A stretch of DNA of 64,000 nt from Imperialibacter roseus (GCF_032999765.1 NZ_CP136051.1:6156501-6220500); one strand, 5' to 3'. Shown: positions 17,155-27,150, counted from the stretch's first letter. Numbers and translations: made by a program. The notes: a model not told the origin generated them from the sequence alone.

Positions 17155-20100
17155 ATGATGAAGAGAAATCTATTGATTCTTCTGGCACTAATCCCCACCA
17201 TGCTTTTTGCGCAGAAAAAAGGAGCTAAAGAAAAAACAGAACAAGTAGCGCTGGATGAAAAGCTTTATGCCGGACTTGAGTGGAGAAACATTGGGCCGAC
17301 ACGAGGAGGCAGATCCACAGCAGTGGCCGGTGTGCTGGGCGACGACCAAACCTACTACATGGGCACGGTTGGTGGCGGAGTATGGAAAACAACTGATGCT
17401 GGCATTAGCTGGAAAAACATCACCGATGGCTTTTTCAACACCGGAACAATTGGGGCAATTTCCGTAGCCGCATCCGATCCAAATGTTATCTACGTTGGCA
17501 CGGGCGAGGCACCTATTCGTGGGGTGATGACTTCCAGCGGCGACGGTCTTTACAAATCGACCGACGCTGGCAAAACCTGGAGCCATATTGGGCTGGAGAA
17601 CTCCATGCACATTTCTAAAATTGTTATTCATCCCACCAACCCAGATTTAATCTACGTGGGCGTTCAGGGTAATCCGTATGGCCCAAGCGACAACCGGGGC
17701 GTTTACAAAAGCACCGATGGTGGCAAAAGCTTCAAGGTCGTACATTTTGTCAACGAATTCACCGGAGTGAGTGACTTGAGAATGGATCAGTCCAACCCCA
17801 GGATTCTTTACGCAGCCATGTGGGATCATCAGCGGCTGCCATGGTATTCGAGAAGCGGTGGCAAAGGAAGTGGTATATTCAAAAGCGTTAATGGCGGCGA
17901 AACCTGGGAAAGGCTCTCAGAGGGATTGCCAAAAGTGGTGATGGGCAAGATTGGCGTGTCAGTTTCGCCAGCCGACCCCGAAAGAGTGTATGCGATTATC
18001 GAATCGGACGAAGGAGGCTTGTACCGTTCGGATGATGCCGGTAAAACCTGGAAAAACATGAACAAGGAGAGGGTGCTGCGGGCTCGTTCTTGGTACTATA
18101 TGCATATTCAGGCCGATCCGGCAAATGCAGACGTTGTTTATGTGATGAACGCCCCCCTGCTCAGAAGCATCGACGGCGGAAAATCTTTTGTCAGCTTGCC
18201 TGTGCCACATGGCGATACCCACTCAATCTGGATCAATCCTGATCGACCAGCCAACATGGTGTACGGCGGCGATGGCGGCGCTGCTATTTCCTTTAATACT
18301 GGCAAAACCTGGAGTACGATTGAGAACCAACCCACTGCACAGTTTTACAGAATCAATGCCGACAATCGATTCCCCTACTGGGTGTATGGCGGCCAGCAGG
18401 ACAACTCATCAGTAGCCATTCCCAGCAGTACCAATGGGCCTGTCATCGAATGGCAGGATTGGATTGCAGGCGTAGGTGGCTGCGAAAGTGCCTATGTGGC
18501 ATTTGATCCCAACAACCCATTGCTCATGTATGCAGGCTGTTATCAGGGCATCATCGATGAGTATAATCTCGTCACTAAAAAAACGAAGGGCATTAAAGCC
18601 TATCCGGAAAGCGGGCTGGGCGAACCGTCCGACGAAGTCAAATACCGGTTCAACTGGAATGCACCAATCATTGTTTCTCAGCACAACCCCAGCACAATTT
18701 ATCACGCAGGAAATAAAGTACTCCGCTCCACCAACCGGGGATTGACCTGGGAAGAAATGAGTGGTGACCTAACCAGAAACGACTCCACAAAGCTCGGGCT
18801 CATGGGCGGCCCAATTACCAACGAAGCGGCTGGTGGCGAAATCTATCATACTATTTATTACCTGGCCGAGTCTCCTCATGACGCAAAGGTTCTTTGGGCA
18901 GGAGCAGATGACGGCTTATTGCATATTACCAGAGATGCAGGGAAAACCTGGACGAACGTGAGCCCCAAAGAGGCCGGCGAGGGCATGATTAATTCTATTG
19001 AAGTATCTCCTCATACACCAGGCACTGCCTATGTGGCGTTTACGAAATATAAATTTGGGGACTTCACTCCTTATTTATACAAAACGACAGATTACGGTCA
19101 AAGCTGGCAAATGCTTACAAAAGGTATTGGCGCAAAGGCATTTGTGAGAGTCGTAAGAGAAGACCCTAACCGCAAGGGGTTGCTTTTTGCCGGCACCGAA
19201 AGAGGACTTTACATCAGCTTTGATGGTGGGCAGCAGTGGAGCCAATTCAAGCTTAATTTCCCGATGACGCCGGTAACTGACCTGAAGATTCACCACAACG
19301 ACCTGCTGGCGGCTACATCAGGAAGGGCATTCTGGATCCTTGATGATATCACCTCTTTGCAAGAGCTGACCCCACAGGTAGCAACAACTGATGCCTATTT
19401 GTACAAGCCACGGGAAGTTGTTAAAAGCGGTAATGCTTTCGATTTGCCAAATGTGACCGTTGGCAAGAGCGCTTATAAAGGGGCCCTTATCCGATATCAT
19501 TTGAAGGAAATGGGGGAAAAAGACTCCACATTGTTAAAACTTGAAATAGCTGATGCTGAAGGTAAGGTTTTGAGAACTTTCAACAGCGCTTCTAAAAAGA
19601 AAGCTGAGCAACTTCCAAAAAAAGCCGGCATGAATGTGCTGAAGTGGGACTTGCGAGGTGAGAATATTGAGACAGCCGAAGGCGTATTTGTACCAAGCTT
19701 TGGTGGCGGGGGCATGTCGAGCTACATGGTTGGCCCAGGCACTTATACAATAACGCTGACCTTTGGCGACAAAACAATGGAGCAGGCACTCAACATACTT
19801 CCTGACCCGAGGGACGCCGCTACGCTGGCACAGCACAGAGAAAAACAGCAGGTACTTGAGAGAATAGAGCTTGACATCGAAGATATATATCAGTCTCTGA
19901 AAGACCTGCAGCAAGTTCGCAAACAACTGAAAGCCATGGATGAAAGGCTGGGCGATTCGGACGAATACAAATCGATCAATGACAAGAGCAAGGCCATTAT
20001 AAAGAAAGTGGGAGCGACTGAAGAAAAACTGATCCAACCGAAGCAGGAAACATTTCAGGACGTGGTCAACTTCCGCAGCATGCTCGACAGCCAGCTGTAC

Positions 20101-20316
20101 GACCTTTTACAAACCATTGACGGGAATTCGCCCCCGCTTACCGATGGCGAGAAGGAACGCTATAACGACTTGAAAGAAATATGGAATACAAGGAAAACGG
20201 AGATCATGCAGATTTTGAGCGATGATGTTCCGGCCTACAACAATATGCTGGAGGAGAAAGGTGTGCCCTACGTGGCGCCGAATAACGACAAGAAGGAAGA
20301 AAAGTTAGGGAGCTGA
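17155..20316 (+). CDS. Secreted Asp-box (BNR/VPS10-like) beta-propeller protein
   Basis: 1053 residues from ATG 17155 (17158 is equally possible). Signal peptide ending LFAQ. At least ten Asp-box motifs (S/TxDxGxTW type: [61 protein letters not shown]) lie between about residues 60 and 720, pointing to one or two beta-propellers like those of sortilin and sialidases. After about residue 780 comes a beta-sandwich-like part and then a Lys/Glu-rich helical region (about 880-1000). Databases often label such proteins glycosyl hydrolases, but I see no catalytic residues that support this. No type IX sorting domain is evident at the end. Monocistronic, closed by a terminator. Confidence 0.85.
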   Translation: MMKRNLLILLALIPTMLFAQKKGAKEKTEQVALDEKLYAGLEWRNIGPTRGGRSTAVAGVLGDDQTYYMGTVGGGVWKTTDAGISWKNITDGFFNTGTIGAISVAASDPNVIYVGTGEAPIRGVMTSSGDGLYKSTDAGKTWSHIGLENSMHISKIVIHPTNPDLIYVGVQGNPYGPSDNRGVYKSTDGGKSFKVVHFVNEFTGVSDLRMDQSNPRILYAAMWDHQRLPWYSRSGGKGSGIFKSVNGGETWERLSEGLPKVVMGKIGVSVSPADPERVYAIIESDEGGLYRSDDAGKTWKNMNKERVLRARSWYYMHIQADPANADVVYVMNAPLLRSIDGGKSFVSLPVPHGDTHSIWINPDRPANMVYGGDGGAAISFNTGKTWSTIENQPTAQFYRINADNRFPYWVYGGQQDNSSVAIPSSTNGPVIEWQDWIAGVGGCESAYVAFDPNNPLLMYAGCYQGIIDEYNLVTKKTKGIKAYPESGLGEPSDEVKYRFNWNAPIIVSQHNPSTIYHAGNKVLRSTNRGLTWEEMSGDLTRNDSTKLGLMGGPITNEAAGGEIYHTIYYLAESPHDAKVLWAGADDGLLHITRDAGKTWTNVSPKEAGEGMINSIEVSPHTPGTAYVAFTKYKFGDFTPYLYKTTDYGQSWQMLTKGIGAKAFVRVVREDPNRKGLLFAGTERGLYISFDGGQQWSQFKLNFPMTPVTDLKIHHNDLLAATSGRAFWILDDITSLQELTPQVATTDAYLYKPREVVKSGNAFDLPNVTVGKSAYKGALIRYHLKEMGEKDSTLLKLEIADAEGKVLRTFNSASKKKAEQLPKKAGMNVLKWDLRGENIETAEGVFVPSFGGGGMSSYMVGPGTYTITLTFGDKTMEQALNILPDPRDAATLAQHREKQQVLERIELDIEDIYQSLKDLQQVRKQLKAMDERLGDSDEYKSINDKSKAIIKKVGATEEKLIQPKQETFQDVVNFRSMLDSQLYDLLQTIDGNSPPLTDGEKERYNDLKEIWNTRKTEIMQILSDDVPAYNNMLEEKGVPYVAPNNDKKEEKLGS

Positions 20317-20336
20317 AAATATCAACCATTGATCGA

Positions 20337-20368
20337 AAAAAAGGCCAGTTGCAGTACTGGCTTTTTTG
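20337..20368 (+). terminator. Terminator after the Asp-box gene
   Basis: Stem GCCAGT/ACTGGC (20344-20349 with 20356-20361), extended by A-T pairs on both sides, followed by TTTTTTG at 20362-20368. It lies 27 bp after the stop at 20316. Its T run also provides the likely -33 box of the next promoter. Confidence 0.8.
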
Positions 20369-20403
20369 TTTTACGTACGAACTATTTACATTTATCGTAC
20401 GTA
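20365..20403 (+). promoter_or_regulatory. Promoter and palindromic operator of the PIN toxin-antitoxin pair
   Basis: Candidate promoter: TTTG at 20365-20368, 18-bp spacer, TACATTTA at 20387-20394 (one mismatch to TAnnTTTG), ATG at 20413. Two inverted octamers flank the -7 box: TACGTACG at 20372-20379 and CGTACGTA at 20396-20403, centres 24 bp apart. Each contains the self-complementary CGTACG. This is the arrangement expected for autorepression by an antitoxin dimer or toxin-antitoxin complex. Confidence 0.65.
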
Positions 20404-20412
20404 TCATCAACT

Positions 20413-20643
20413 ATGGGTATAACAACTTCAAAACTAAGGCAGAACATTTACAAGTTACTTGATCAAGTGGCTGAAACTGGCGAGCCCCTGGAAATAAAAA
20501 GAAAGGGAAAAACCCTCAAAATTGTAGTGGAAAATCAAGCTTCTAAGTTGGCTAACTTGAAAAAACGTGATGTGATTGTGGGAGACGCTGAGGAGCTTGT
20601 TCATATAGACTGGAGTAGCGAATGGAACAAGAAGCCTATTTAG
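20413..20643 (+). CDS. Phd/YefM-type antitoxin
   Basis: 76 residues from ATG 20413, directly after the operator; the longer frame from 20329 would run through the terminator and promoter. The N-terminal part MGITTSKLRQNIYKLLDQV with TGEPLEIKRKGKTLKIV is the Phd/YefM DNA-binding fold. The C-terminal part ending in DWSSEWNKKPI would wrap the toxin. It overlaps the PIN toxin gene by 22 bp. Confidence 0.85.
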   Translation: MGITTSKLRQNIYKLLDQVAETGEPLEIKRKGKTLKIVVENQASKLANLKKRDVIVGDAEELVHIDWSSEWNKKPI

Positions 20644-21005
20644 ACACACATGTCGTTATCTGGTTGTATGGGGGAGAAATTAATAAAATTTCGCCGAGAG
20701 CAATCTCAGTCATAGAAGAATCCAAACTATACTATTCTTCATTTCTAAGACTTGAGCTGAAATATCTATTCGAAATAGGGAAGATAAAAGTAGCCCCAGA
20801 TGTTGTTCTGAAGAGTTTGGAAATAGAGATAGCCCTAACTAATCGGGACAGCCCGCTACATGTGCTTGTGAATAAAGCGATGGAACATTCCTGGACAGGA
20901 GATCCATTCGATAGAATGATTGTAAGTCAGGCGCAATTAGAAAATTGTGTCCTGGTAACCAAGGACTCGCTTATTGGAGAGAACTTCAAGAATGCAGTTT
21001 GGTAA
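20622..21005 (+). CDS. PIN-domain toxin (VapC-like)
   Basis: 127 residues with the spaced acidic residues of PIN nucleases: Asp8 in YLDTHVVIWL, a Glu in LRLELKYLFE, the GDPFDRMIVSQA motif and LVTKDSLI. PIN toxins cut RNA, often tRNA or rRNA, with Mg or Mn. The GDPFDR motif places it with the group often paired with Phd-type antitoxins. It overlaps the antitoxin by 22 bp and ends 8 bp before the convergent DUF4783 gene. Confidence 0.9.
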   Translation: MEQEAYLDTHVVIWLYGGEINKISPRAISVIEESKLYYSSFLRLELKYLFEIGKIKVAPDVVLKSLEIEIALTNRDSPLHVLVNKAMEHSWTGDPFDRMIVSQAQLENCVLVTKDSLIGENFKNAVW

Positions 21006-21013
21006 TTTGGAGA

Positions 21014-21400
21014 CTATTCCTTAGTCAGGTCAAGCGTATCCACCAGATACTTGCCATTGAACGATTTCAGCAGCATATATACCCTGTACGTTCCGTTGGG
21101 GTGTGAAAGCTGACCAATGGTGTAGAGCAAACCTTCTTTCGAATTTCCCTGGTGTATATAGTCAAATGAAGAAGGAGGGTTCTCTTTGAAGAAATCCTTC
21201 ATAATTATTTCGGCCTGTGTTTTACTGTAATTCGACTTTTCGCCGTCTACATTCAGCGAGACAGTTTCGTTAAAATAGCGCACAAGCTCTTTGGAAGAGC
21301 CAGCTTTTATAGCCGCTTTCACATTGCCTACTACCTCCGTTTGTGTTTGGCCAAAGGCCATGGTAGCAGTAAAAAGAAATAATATTGTAAACCGTTTCAT
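21014..21400 (-). CDS. DUF4783 family secreted protein
   Basis: 128 residues from the ATG at 21400, giving a clean signal peptide ending MAFGQ; the open frame continues 96 bp upstream but without a better start. The mature part (about 108 residues) has an alpha-plus-beta pattern like an NTF2-type cone, with AIKAGSSKELVRYFNETVSL and the end segment SFNGKYLVDTLDLTK. I recognise it as DUF4783, a Bacteroidota family of unknown function. Single gene, convergent with the PIN toxin. Confidence 0.8.
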   Translation of the reverse strand: MKRFTILFLFTATMAFGQTQTEVVGNVKAAIKAGSSKELVRYFNETVSLNVDGEKSNYSKTQAEIIMKDFFKENPPSSFDYIHQGNSKEGLLYTIGQLSHPNGTYRVYMLLKSFNGKYLVDTLDLTKE

Positions 21401-21533
21401 GATTCTGAATTCAACAGTTGTAAGCAACAAAAATTGCGCCATTATTGAGCAGTTTGAAAAATAGAGACTAAGAATTTGACAGAATGAAACTAACATAATC
21501 AGGCAGCAGTTACAAAAGAAAAAAGGACAACCG

Positions 21534-21541
21534 TATATTTG
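21534..21541 (+). promoter_or_regulatory. Candidate -7 element only 5 bp from the gpmI start
   Basis: TATATTTG matches TAnnTTTG and is followed after 5 bp by the ATG at 21547. Transcription from it would start at or within a few bases of the start codon, so the mRNA would have almost no leader. Confidence 0.5.
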
Positions 21542-21546
21542 CCCCT

Positions 21547-23067
21547 ATGAATAAGAAAGTAATTCTGATGATTTTGGATGGCTGGGGAATTGCCTCCAAC
21601 CCGAAAGTGTCTGCTGTTGACGCAGCCAACACCCCTTTTGTAGATTCGCTCTATAAAAAATATCCACACAGCAAGCTTCAGGCTTCAGGTCTTTTTGTCG
21701 GGTTACCCGACGGACAAATGGGGAATAGTGAAGTAGGGCATATGAACCTCGGAGCCGGAAGAGTAGTGTATCAGGATTTGGTAAAGCTCAACAAGGCGGT
21801 CGAAGAAAATACACTTGGCGATAACGAGGAGCTGGTCAAAGCACTGGATTATGCAAAGAAGAACAATAAGAAGGTGCACTTCATTGGGTTAGTTTCCGAT
21901 GGCGGTGTTCATTCACACATTATGCATTTAAAGGGGCTATGCTCTCTGGCCCATGAAAAGGGGCTGGAAAAAGTATTTGTGCACGCCTTCACTGACGGCC
22001 GTGATTGTGATCCAAAGTCGGGGCTTGGCTTCCTGAAAGACCTTCAGTCGCATATGAGCAAAACTGCCGGGGCCATTGCAAGCATCACTGGGCGCTACTT
22101 TGCCATGGACAGAGACAAGCGTTGGGAGCGGGTGAAGCTAGCCTACGATGCTATGGTGAACGGTGAGGGCAAAAAAACTGGCGATGTGCTGAAAGAAATG
22201 CAAGCCTCATACGATGAAAATGTTACTGACGAATTTATCAAGCCGATTATACATACGGACGCCGCTGGGAAACCGCTGGCTGTTATAGAAGAAGGAGATG
22301 TGGTTTTGTGCTTCAATTTCCGTACCGACAGAGGAAGGGAGATTACCGAAGTGCTCACCCAAAAAGACTTTCCAGAGCACGGCATGAAGAAATTGTCGCT
22401 GTACTATGTGACCATGACCAACTACGACGACACCTTCAAAGACGTGAAAGTGTTGTTCGATAAGGACAACCTGGTCAATACCCTTGGCGAGGTACTGGCT
22501 GCCCACGGCAAGAAGCAAATCAGAATAGCAGAAACAGAGAAATACCCTCACGTTACGTTTTTCTTTTCCGGTGGAAGGGAAGAGCCGTTTGATGGAGAGA
22601 AAAGGCTTCTTTGCCCGTCGCCTAAAGTGGCTACGTACGATTTGAAACCCGAGATGAGTGCGGAGGACATTCGTGACGCCATTATCCCGGAGCTAAAGAA
22701 ACAAGAAACTGACTTTGTTTGCCTCAACTTCGCCAACCCCGACATGGTAGGCCACACCGGAGTGTTTGAAGCGGCAGTGAAGGCGGTGGAAACTGTTGAT
22801 CGTTGTGCTGAGGCTGTCGTAACTGTTGCATTGGAAAATGGCTACAGCACTTTTATCATTGCCGACCACGGCAACTCCGACATGATGATCAATGAAGACG
22901 GGTCACCCAACACAGCCCACACCACCAACCCTGTGCCATGTATTCTCGTAGACAACGACTATCGTGGCCCGATTAAGGATGGAAAACTCGGAGATTTGGC
23001 GCCAACGATTCTTAAGATGATTGGCATTCCAAAGCCAGAAGAAATGACTGGCGAAGAACTTATATGA
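21547..23067 (+). CDS. gpmI: 2,3-bisphosphoglycerate-independent phosphoglycerate mutase
   Basis: 506 residues, the normal iPGM length. The phosphatase-like domain is split: the N-terminal metal site ILDGWGIASN, the phospho-acceptor Ser61 in MGNSEVGHMN, and the C-terminal metal sites in NPDMVGHTG and IIADHGNSDMM. The inserted phosphotransferase domain covers about residues 75-300, with HAFTDGRDCDP and TGRYFAMDRDKRWER. It interconverts 3- and 2-phosphoglycerate in glycolysis using two Mn ions. The stop overlaps the ATG of the next gene by 4 bp. Confidence 0.96.
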   Translation: MNKKVILMILDGWGIASNPKVSAVDAANTPFVDSLYKKYPHSKLQASGLFVGLPDGQMGNSEVGHMNLGAGRVVYQDLVKLNKAVEENTLGDNEELVKALDYAKKNNKKVHFIGLVSDGGVHSHIMHLKGLCSLAHEKGLEKVFVHAFTDGRDCDPKSGLGFLKDLQSHMSKTAGAIASITGRYFAMDRDKRWERVKLAYDAMVNGEGKKTGDVLKEMQASYDENVTDEFIKPIIHTDAAGKPLAVIEEGDVVLCFNFRTDRGREITEVLTQKDFPEHGMKKLSLYYVTMTNYDDTFKDVKVLFDKDNLVNTLGEVLAAHGKKQIRIAETEKYPHVTFFFSGGREEPFDGEKRLLCPSPKVATYDLKPEMSAEDIRDAIIPELKKQETDFVCLNFANPDMVGHTGVFEAAVKAVETVDRCAEAVVTVALENGYSTFIIADHGNSDMMINEDGSPNTAHTTNPVPCILVDNDYRGPIKDGKLGDLAPTILKMIGIPKPEEMTGEELI

Positions 23068-23636
23068 GGAATATTGTTATCGGCTCATTGATATTGGGCC
23101 TGGCGCTGAGTGGCTGCGAAAGCAGCTCTTCAGCGAAAAAAATTTCGGCTTACTTTGATGTGGCTGAGTTGTTTCTGTCGCAGGCTAAGCTTATCGAAAA
23201 CGTTTCGTTTGAAAAATCTGCCTCTATTGACAGCCTCATTGAGACGAAGACGCTAAAGTTTGATAGCCTTGAATGGACCAAGGAGCTATCAATGTTCATT
23301 AATATGGACATTAACAAAGCAGTGCTGGTCGGGGCGTTCAGTGAGGAAAAGACCAATTCATCTGATGGCAGCAGCGTTCTATACAAAAAGAAGCCAGAGG
23401 TTGAATCTGGTGTGCAGTGGATGAAGCTTGATTATGATAGTCAGGGCAATGTGGTAGCTTTTTCAGGCCGATTCGAAGAGGAAAACGCATTGTACCAAAA
23501 CAGTCGTGAGCTATTTGCCACCTTTGCTGCCCAAAACGGCGTGTCCACTTTGGAAAGCTACCGCATCAAAGGCTTTCAAAAAATATTGATGAAGGACACT
23601 GTTAACTATCAAATTGAGGCAAAGGCACTCAATTAA
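23064..23636 (+). CDS. Putative lipoprotein of unknown function
   Basis: 190 residues. N-terminal hydrophobic stretch with lipobox ALSGC, so probably a lipidated envelope protein. The rest is mixed alpha/beta, with a Lys/Ser-rich first half and a C-terminal half that contains KLDYDSQGNVVAFSGRFEEEN. I do not recognise a family. It is translationally coupled to gpmI through an ATGA overlap, but a link to glycolysis is not obvious. Its end overlaps the convergent stress-protein gene by 4 bp. Confidence 0.8.
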   Translation: MRNIVIGSLILGLALSGCESSSSAKKISAYFDVAELFLSQAKLIENVSFEKSASIDSLIETKTLKFDSLEWTKELSMFINMDINKAVLVGAFSEEKTNSSDGSSVLYKKKPEVESGVQWMKLDYDSQGNVVAFSGRFEEENALYQNSRELFATFAAQNGVSTLESYRIKGFQKILMKDTVNYQIEAKALN

Positions 23637-24550
23637 AGGTTCTTGAAGGCTTGCATGAATCCCATGTTTGCCTTTTTGTCTTTTACGATCATATAAGGAA
23701 TCTCTTTATTGGCCCGTAAGAGCTCAACAGCCACACTTCCCATAAGCAAGGCAGCAACCATGGTTCTCCCCTTCGAACCGAGGATAATCATGTCGGCGGC
23801 TTGCACTTTGGCCTCCGTAAAAATCACATCAGCTGGCTTGTCATCTTCATCAAGATTAAAAACTTGTATCACATCGTCTTCATTGATTTGGCACGCATTT
23901 AAAAAAGTCTTCATCTGCTTTTCGGCATTGTGCTTCATAATGATGGCAAAATCAACGTACTCCTTGCCAGTGTAGTGATAGCCAACGGGAACTTTGTAGA
24001 CATTTTGAAGAAGAACCTCCACATTTCCCAATTTTTTTAAGGCCATGGCCACATCAACTGCCATGGCAGAGTTTTTGGAAAAATCGACAGGTACCATCAC
24101 CTTATCTAGTTTGAAAGAAGCGTTTTCAGGCACAAACAACACGGAAGCATGGCAAATGGCAGTGATTTTTGCTGCATTGGTGCCGGAGCCTTTTAAAGAT
24201 TTTTTGAGTCCCATCACAATCAGATCTATTTCCTTCACCTGTGACCATTTCAAAATTTGTTCAGTCTCGTTGCCATCTTTCACCACTGCCTCATAAGGCG
24301 TGTCACATTTATTCACAAAATACTTGGAGGCCTCGTCATTGATTCCTTTTTCGAGTGCCTCATCCGCCGGCCCGGTGATGTTCGGGAACATTTTCTTGAT
24401 CTCTTCAGGAATCTCCAGCTTTTTTGAGACATGGATAAAGTAGACTTTTGCGTTGGGAAGCGCTTTGCTAAGATGGGCTGTATACTCCATCAGAGTCTGA
24501 TCGATGGGTGACAAGTCTAGGCAAACAAGAATTCGCTGAAGTGGGTACAT
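23633..24550 (-). CDS. Tandem universal stress protein (two UspA domains)
   Basis: 305 residues made of two Usp folds (about 1-145 and 150-300). The first starts LQRILVCLDLSPIDQTLMEY, the second LDKVMVPVDFSKNSAMAVD. The second has the ATP-loop-like GSKGRTMVAALLMGSVAVELL, matching the GX2GX9GS nucleotide motif closely; the first has only a partial motif (GLKKSLKGSGTNAA). Such proteins bind nucleotides and accumulate under starvation or stress. Monocistronic. The 296-bp gap upstream shows no exact TAnnTTTG for this gene. Confidence 0.92.
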   Translation of the reverse strand: MYPLQRILVCLDLSPIDQTLMEYTAHLSKALPNAKVYFIHVSKKLEIPEEIKKMFPNITGPADEALEKGINDEASKYFVNKCDTPYEAVVKDGNETEQILKWSQVKEIDLIVMGLKKSLKGSGTNAAKITAICHASVLFVPENASFKLDKVMVPVDFSKNSAMAVDVAMALKKLGNVEVLLQNVYKVPVGYHYTGKEYVDFAIIMKHNAEKQMKTFLNACQINEDDVIQVFNLDEDDKPADVIFTEAKVQAADMIILGSKGRTMVAALLMGSVAVELLRANKEIPYMIVKDKKANMGFMQAFKNL

Positions 24551-24765
24551 GACGGATTGATTATAATGGCACTTTTGACTTAATAGAATATTTGTCTCAA
24601 GAATAGCTTGTCCCCGAAATGGGTAAGCAAACTGAACAATATCCAGACATGAATATTTGTCATATTTCTGATAATTACAATGAATTTTATAAGAGTCATT
24701 GATGATTTCCGTCAGGCCGTCGAAATTGTGATTCGATTTCTCTCTCGATTCGGGGATTAGGTTCT

Positions 24766-24773
24766 TAACTTTG
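24766..24773 (+). promoter_or_regulatory. Candidate -7 element in the 24551-24846 gap
   Basis: TAACTTTG matches TAnnTTTG, 73 bp before the ABC exporter ATG at 24847. The remainder of this 296-bp gap between divergent genes holds no reading frame or clear hairpin that I can support. Confidence 0.4.
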
Positions 24774-24846
24774 CGCCGAACAAAACTTTTTGTTTCTACC
24801 CAATGTATTACTTAAGGTTTTGAATATTGTTTGATATAAGTAGCTG

Positions 24847-26649
24847 ATGGCAAGAAGTAACTCACGGTTCTCCACCCTTGAAAAAGAGGAGAAGCGCCCC
24901 CTCAATAAAGATAATTTCAAAAAGCTTTTAGGTGTTTTCAGATTTATTTTGCCCTATAAGGCCGGGTTCATAGCAGGCTTGGTGCTATTGCTTTTTACAA
25001 GTGGCATACTGCTGTCCTTTCCTTATGTGGCTGGTAAGCTCATCGATGTTGCCTCCGGCAAGGGGTCGTGGTTGCTCAACGACATCACGTCGATTGCGCT
25101 GGCACTCATTGGGATTTTGCTGGTGCAAAGCATTGTCTCTTTTTTTCGGGTTTATTTCTTCGCAACCGTGTCTGAGCGCACAGTCGCCGACATAAGAACC
25201 CACCTTTATCAAAAGCTTATCAGGCTGCCCATTACCTTTTACGACAGCAAGAGAACAGGAGAGTTGATCAGTAGAATCACTTCGGACGTGACCATGATTC
25301 AGGATACATTTACTGTAACCCTGGCGGAGCTGATTCGCCAAACATCAATCTTGATTATTGGCCTTGGGCTGATTTTTTACACGATGCCGTCGCTGAGTGT
25401 TTTTATGCTGGCCACTTTCCCGGTGTTGATTCTGGCAGCGATGTTTTTCGGCAGGTTTATCCGGAAAATGTCAAAAAAAACCCAGGACGCTTTGGCCAAC
25501 GCCAGCGTAGTGGCCGAAGAGACGCTCCAGTCTGTTCATACAGTAAAAGCTTTTACTAACGAGCAGTATGAGATCAAAAGGTACCGGGCGTCAATGTCGG
25601 CTGTAGTAAAGGTGGCCTTGAAAACCGCTACTTACCGGGCCGGCTTTATCTCTTTTGTAATTTTTGCCCTGTTTGGCGGCATAGTCGGCGTAATGTGGTA
25701 CGGTGCCACGCTCGTTCAAAACGGAGAGCTGACGGTTGGCGATCTGCTTTCATTCGTGCTCTACACCACTTTCATCGGTGGGTCAATTGCCGGCCTCGGG
25801 GATCTGTTTGGTCAGATACAGAAGGCAATTGGTGCTTCGGAGCGGATCCTGGAAATTCTTGAGGAAACTGAGGAGGTCGAAAGCAAGGAGCAGGAATCGA
25901 TCAGTATACAAGGTGAGATTGCTTACGAAAATGTAACCTTTAGTTACCCTACCCGCAAGGAAATGCCAGTGCTGAAGAACATAAGCTTCCACGTGCCTCA
26001 TGGTAGTAAGGTGGCGCTGGTAGGTCAAAGTGGAGCGGGTAAGTCGACAATCATTCAGCTGCTGATGAGGTTTTATCAGCCAGATACGGGGAAAATATTG
26101 ATTGATGGAAAGGACAACCAATCCTATTCTATTTCAGCTTTGCGGAAGCACATCGGTATTGTGCCTCAGGAGGTGATTCTTTTCGGCGGCACTATTTTAG
26201 AGAATATTCGCTACGGTAAACCCGACGCCACAGAAGACGAAGTAGTGGAAGCTGCCCGGCAGGCTAACGCCCTGGACTTTATCCTAAGCTTTCCCGAGCA
26301 GTTTGATACCATTGTGGGCGAACGGGGCATGAAGCTTAGCGGAGGGCAGCGGCAGAGGATTGCCATCGCCAGGGCTATTTTGAAAAACCCTTCGATTTTA
26401 ATACTTGACGAAGCCACCAGCTCGCTGGATGCCGAGTCGGAGCGACTGGTGCAGGATGCCCTGGAGAAACTCATGAAGGATCGCACAACGGTCATCATTG
26501 CCCACCGATTGGCTACGATTAGAAAGGTGGATCGAATTTACGTGATAGGTGACGGGCAAATTACTGAGCAAGGGACTCATGACGAGTTGACGAATGATGA
26601 GGAGGGGAAATACAGTCAACTGGTGAAGCTTCAACTCGAAGTGTCCTAA
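24847..26649 (+). CDS. MsbA-like ABC exporter, permease-ATPase fusion
   Basis: 600 residues. Six membrane helices in the first 330 residues, with the coupling-region markers VSERTVADIRTHLYQKLIRL and RTGELISRITSDV. The ATPase domain has Walker A GQSGAGKST (about residue 393), LSGGQRQRIAIARA, Walker B ILILDEATSSLD with catalytic Glu, and IAHRLATI. All motifs are intact, so it can work as a homodimer exporting a lipid or a hydrophobic compound. The resemblance is to the MsbA/TAP-like group. Its substrate is not readable. A Fur-family regulator gene follows 77 bp later. Confidence 0.94.
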   Translation: MARSNSRFSTLEKEEKRPLNKDNFKKLLGVFRFILPYKAGFIAGLVLLLFTSGILLSFPYVAGKLIDVASGKGSWLLNDITSIALALIGILLVQSIVSFFRVYFFATVSERTVADIRTHLYQKLIRLPITFYDSKRTGELISRITSDVTMIQDTFTVTLAELIRQTSILIIGLGLIFYTMPSLSVFMLATFPVLILAAMFFGRFIRKMSKKTQDALANASVVAEETLQSVHTVKAFTNEQYEIKRYRASMSAVVKVALKTATYRAGFISFVIFALFGGIVGVMWYGATLVQNGELTVGDLLSFVLYTTFIGGSIAGLGDLFGQIQKAIGASERILEILEETEEVESKEQESISIQGEIAYENVTFSYPTRKEMPVLKNISFHVPHGSKVALVGQSGAGKSTIIQLLMRFYQPDTGKILIDGKDNQSYSISALRKHIGIVPQEVILFGGTILENIRYGKPDATEDEVVEAARQANALDFILSFPEQFDTIVGERGMKLSGGQRQRIAIARAILKNPSILILDEATSSLDAESERLVQDALEKLMKDRTTVIIAHRLATIRKVDRIYVIGDGQITEQGTHDELTNDEEGKYSQLVKLQLEVS

Positions 26650-26726
26650 TCACTTTCAGTCTAATCAGGAGCTTTGTATATTGTTCAAAAATTACTGTAC
26701 AACCAAACACCCGGTAGCATACAGGA

Positions 26727-27149
26727 ATGTCAGAATTAATTTTAAAAGAAACACTCAAAGGACATCGACTGCGAAACACGCAATGCAGGGCGGATATACT
26801 GGCTATATTCTATGAGCACGATTTTGCCTTGTCGCATGCCGATATTGAGGACAGGGTAAGCGAACATTACGACAGGGTGACTGTGTACCGAACGCTAAAG
26901 ACCTTTGTAGATAAAGGTTTGATTCATAAAGTTCTTGATGATAACGGAGCTCAGAAATATGCTTTGTGCAATGCCGACTGCTCCGAAGACTTACATAAGC
27001 ACGAGCATGTTCACTTTAAATGCATCAGGTGTGGGCTCACAACTTGCCTCGACGAATCAGACATTCCTGGAATAAAACTACCGGCCGGGTATGTCTTGAT
27101 GGATGTAAGCATGCTGGTGACTGGCTATTGCAAAGACTGCCAACAATAA
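26727..27149 (+). CDS. Fur family metal-responsive regulator
   Basis: 140 residues. Winged helix DNA-binding domain at about 10-80 (LSHADIEDRVSEHYDRVTVYRTLKTFVDKGLIHKV), then the dimer domain with HKHEHVHFKCIRCG and the closing GYCKDC. The two CxxC pairs suggest a structural zinc site; His/Glu residues in HKHEHVHF are the usual sensory ligands. Whether it senses Fe, Zn or peroxide cannot be decided. The C-terminal domain is typical of the short Bacteroidota Fur-like group. feoAB lie 5 kb away and are a possible but unproven target. Confidence 0.92.
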   Translation: MSELILKETLKGHRLRNTQCRADILAIFYEHDFALSHADIEDRVSEHYDRVTVYRTLKTFVDKGLIHKVLDDNGAQKYALCNADCSEDLHKHEHVHFKCIRCGLTTCLDESDIPGIKLPAGYVLMDVSMLVTGYCKDCQQ

Positions 27150-27150
27150 C

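Noticed and set aside
24700-24760. tRNA-like T-arm phrase (GATTCGATT) before the ABC exporter
   Set aside because: No anticodon arm, acceptor pairing or CCA-compatible ends can be folded around it.
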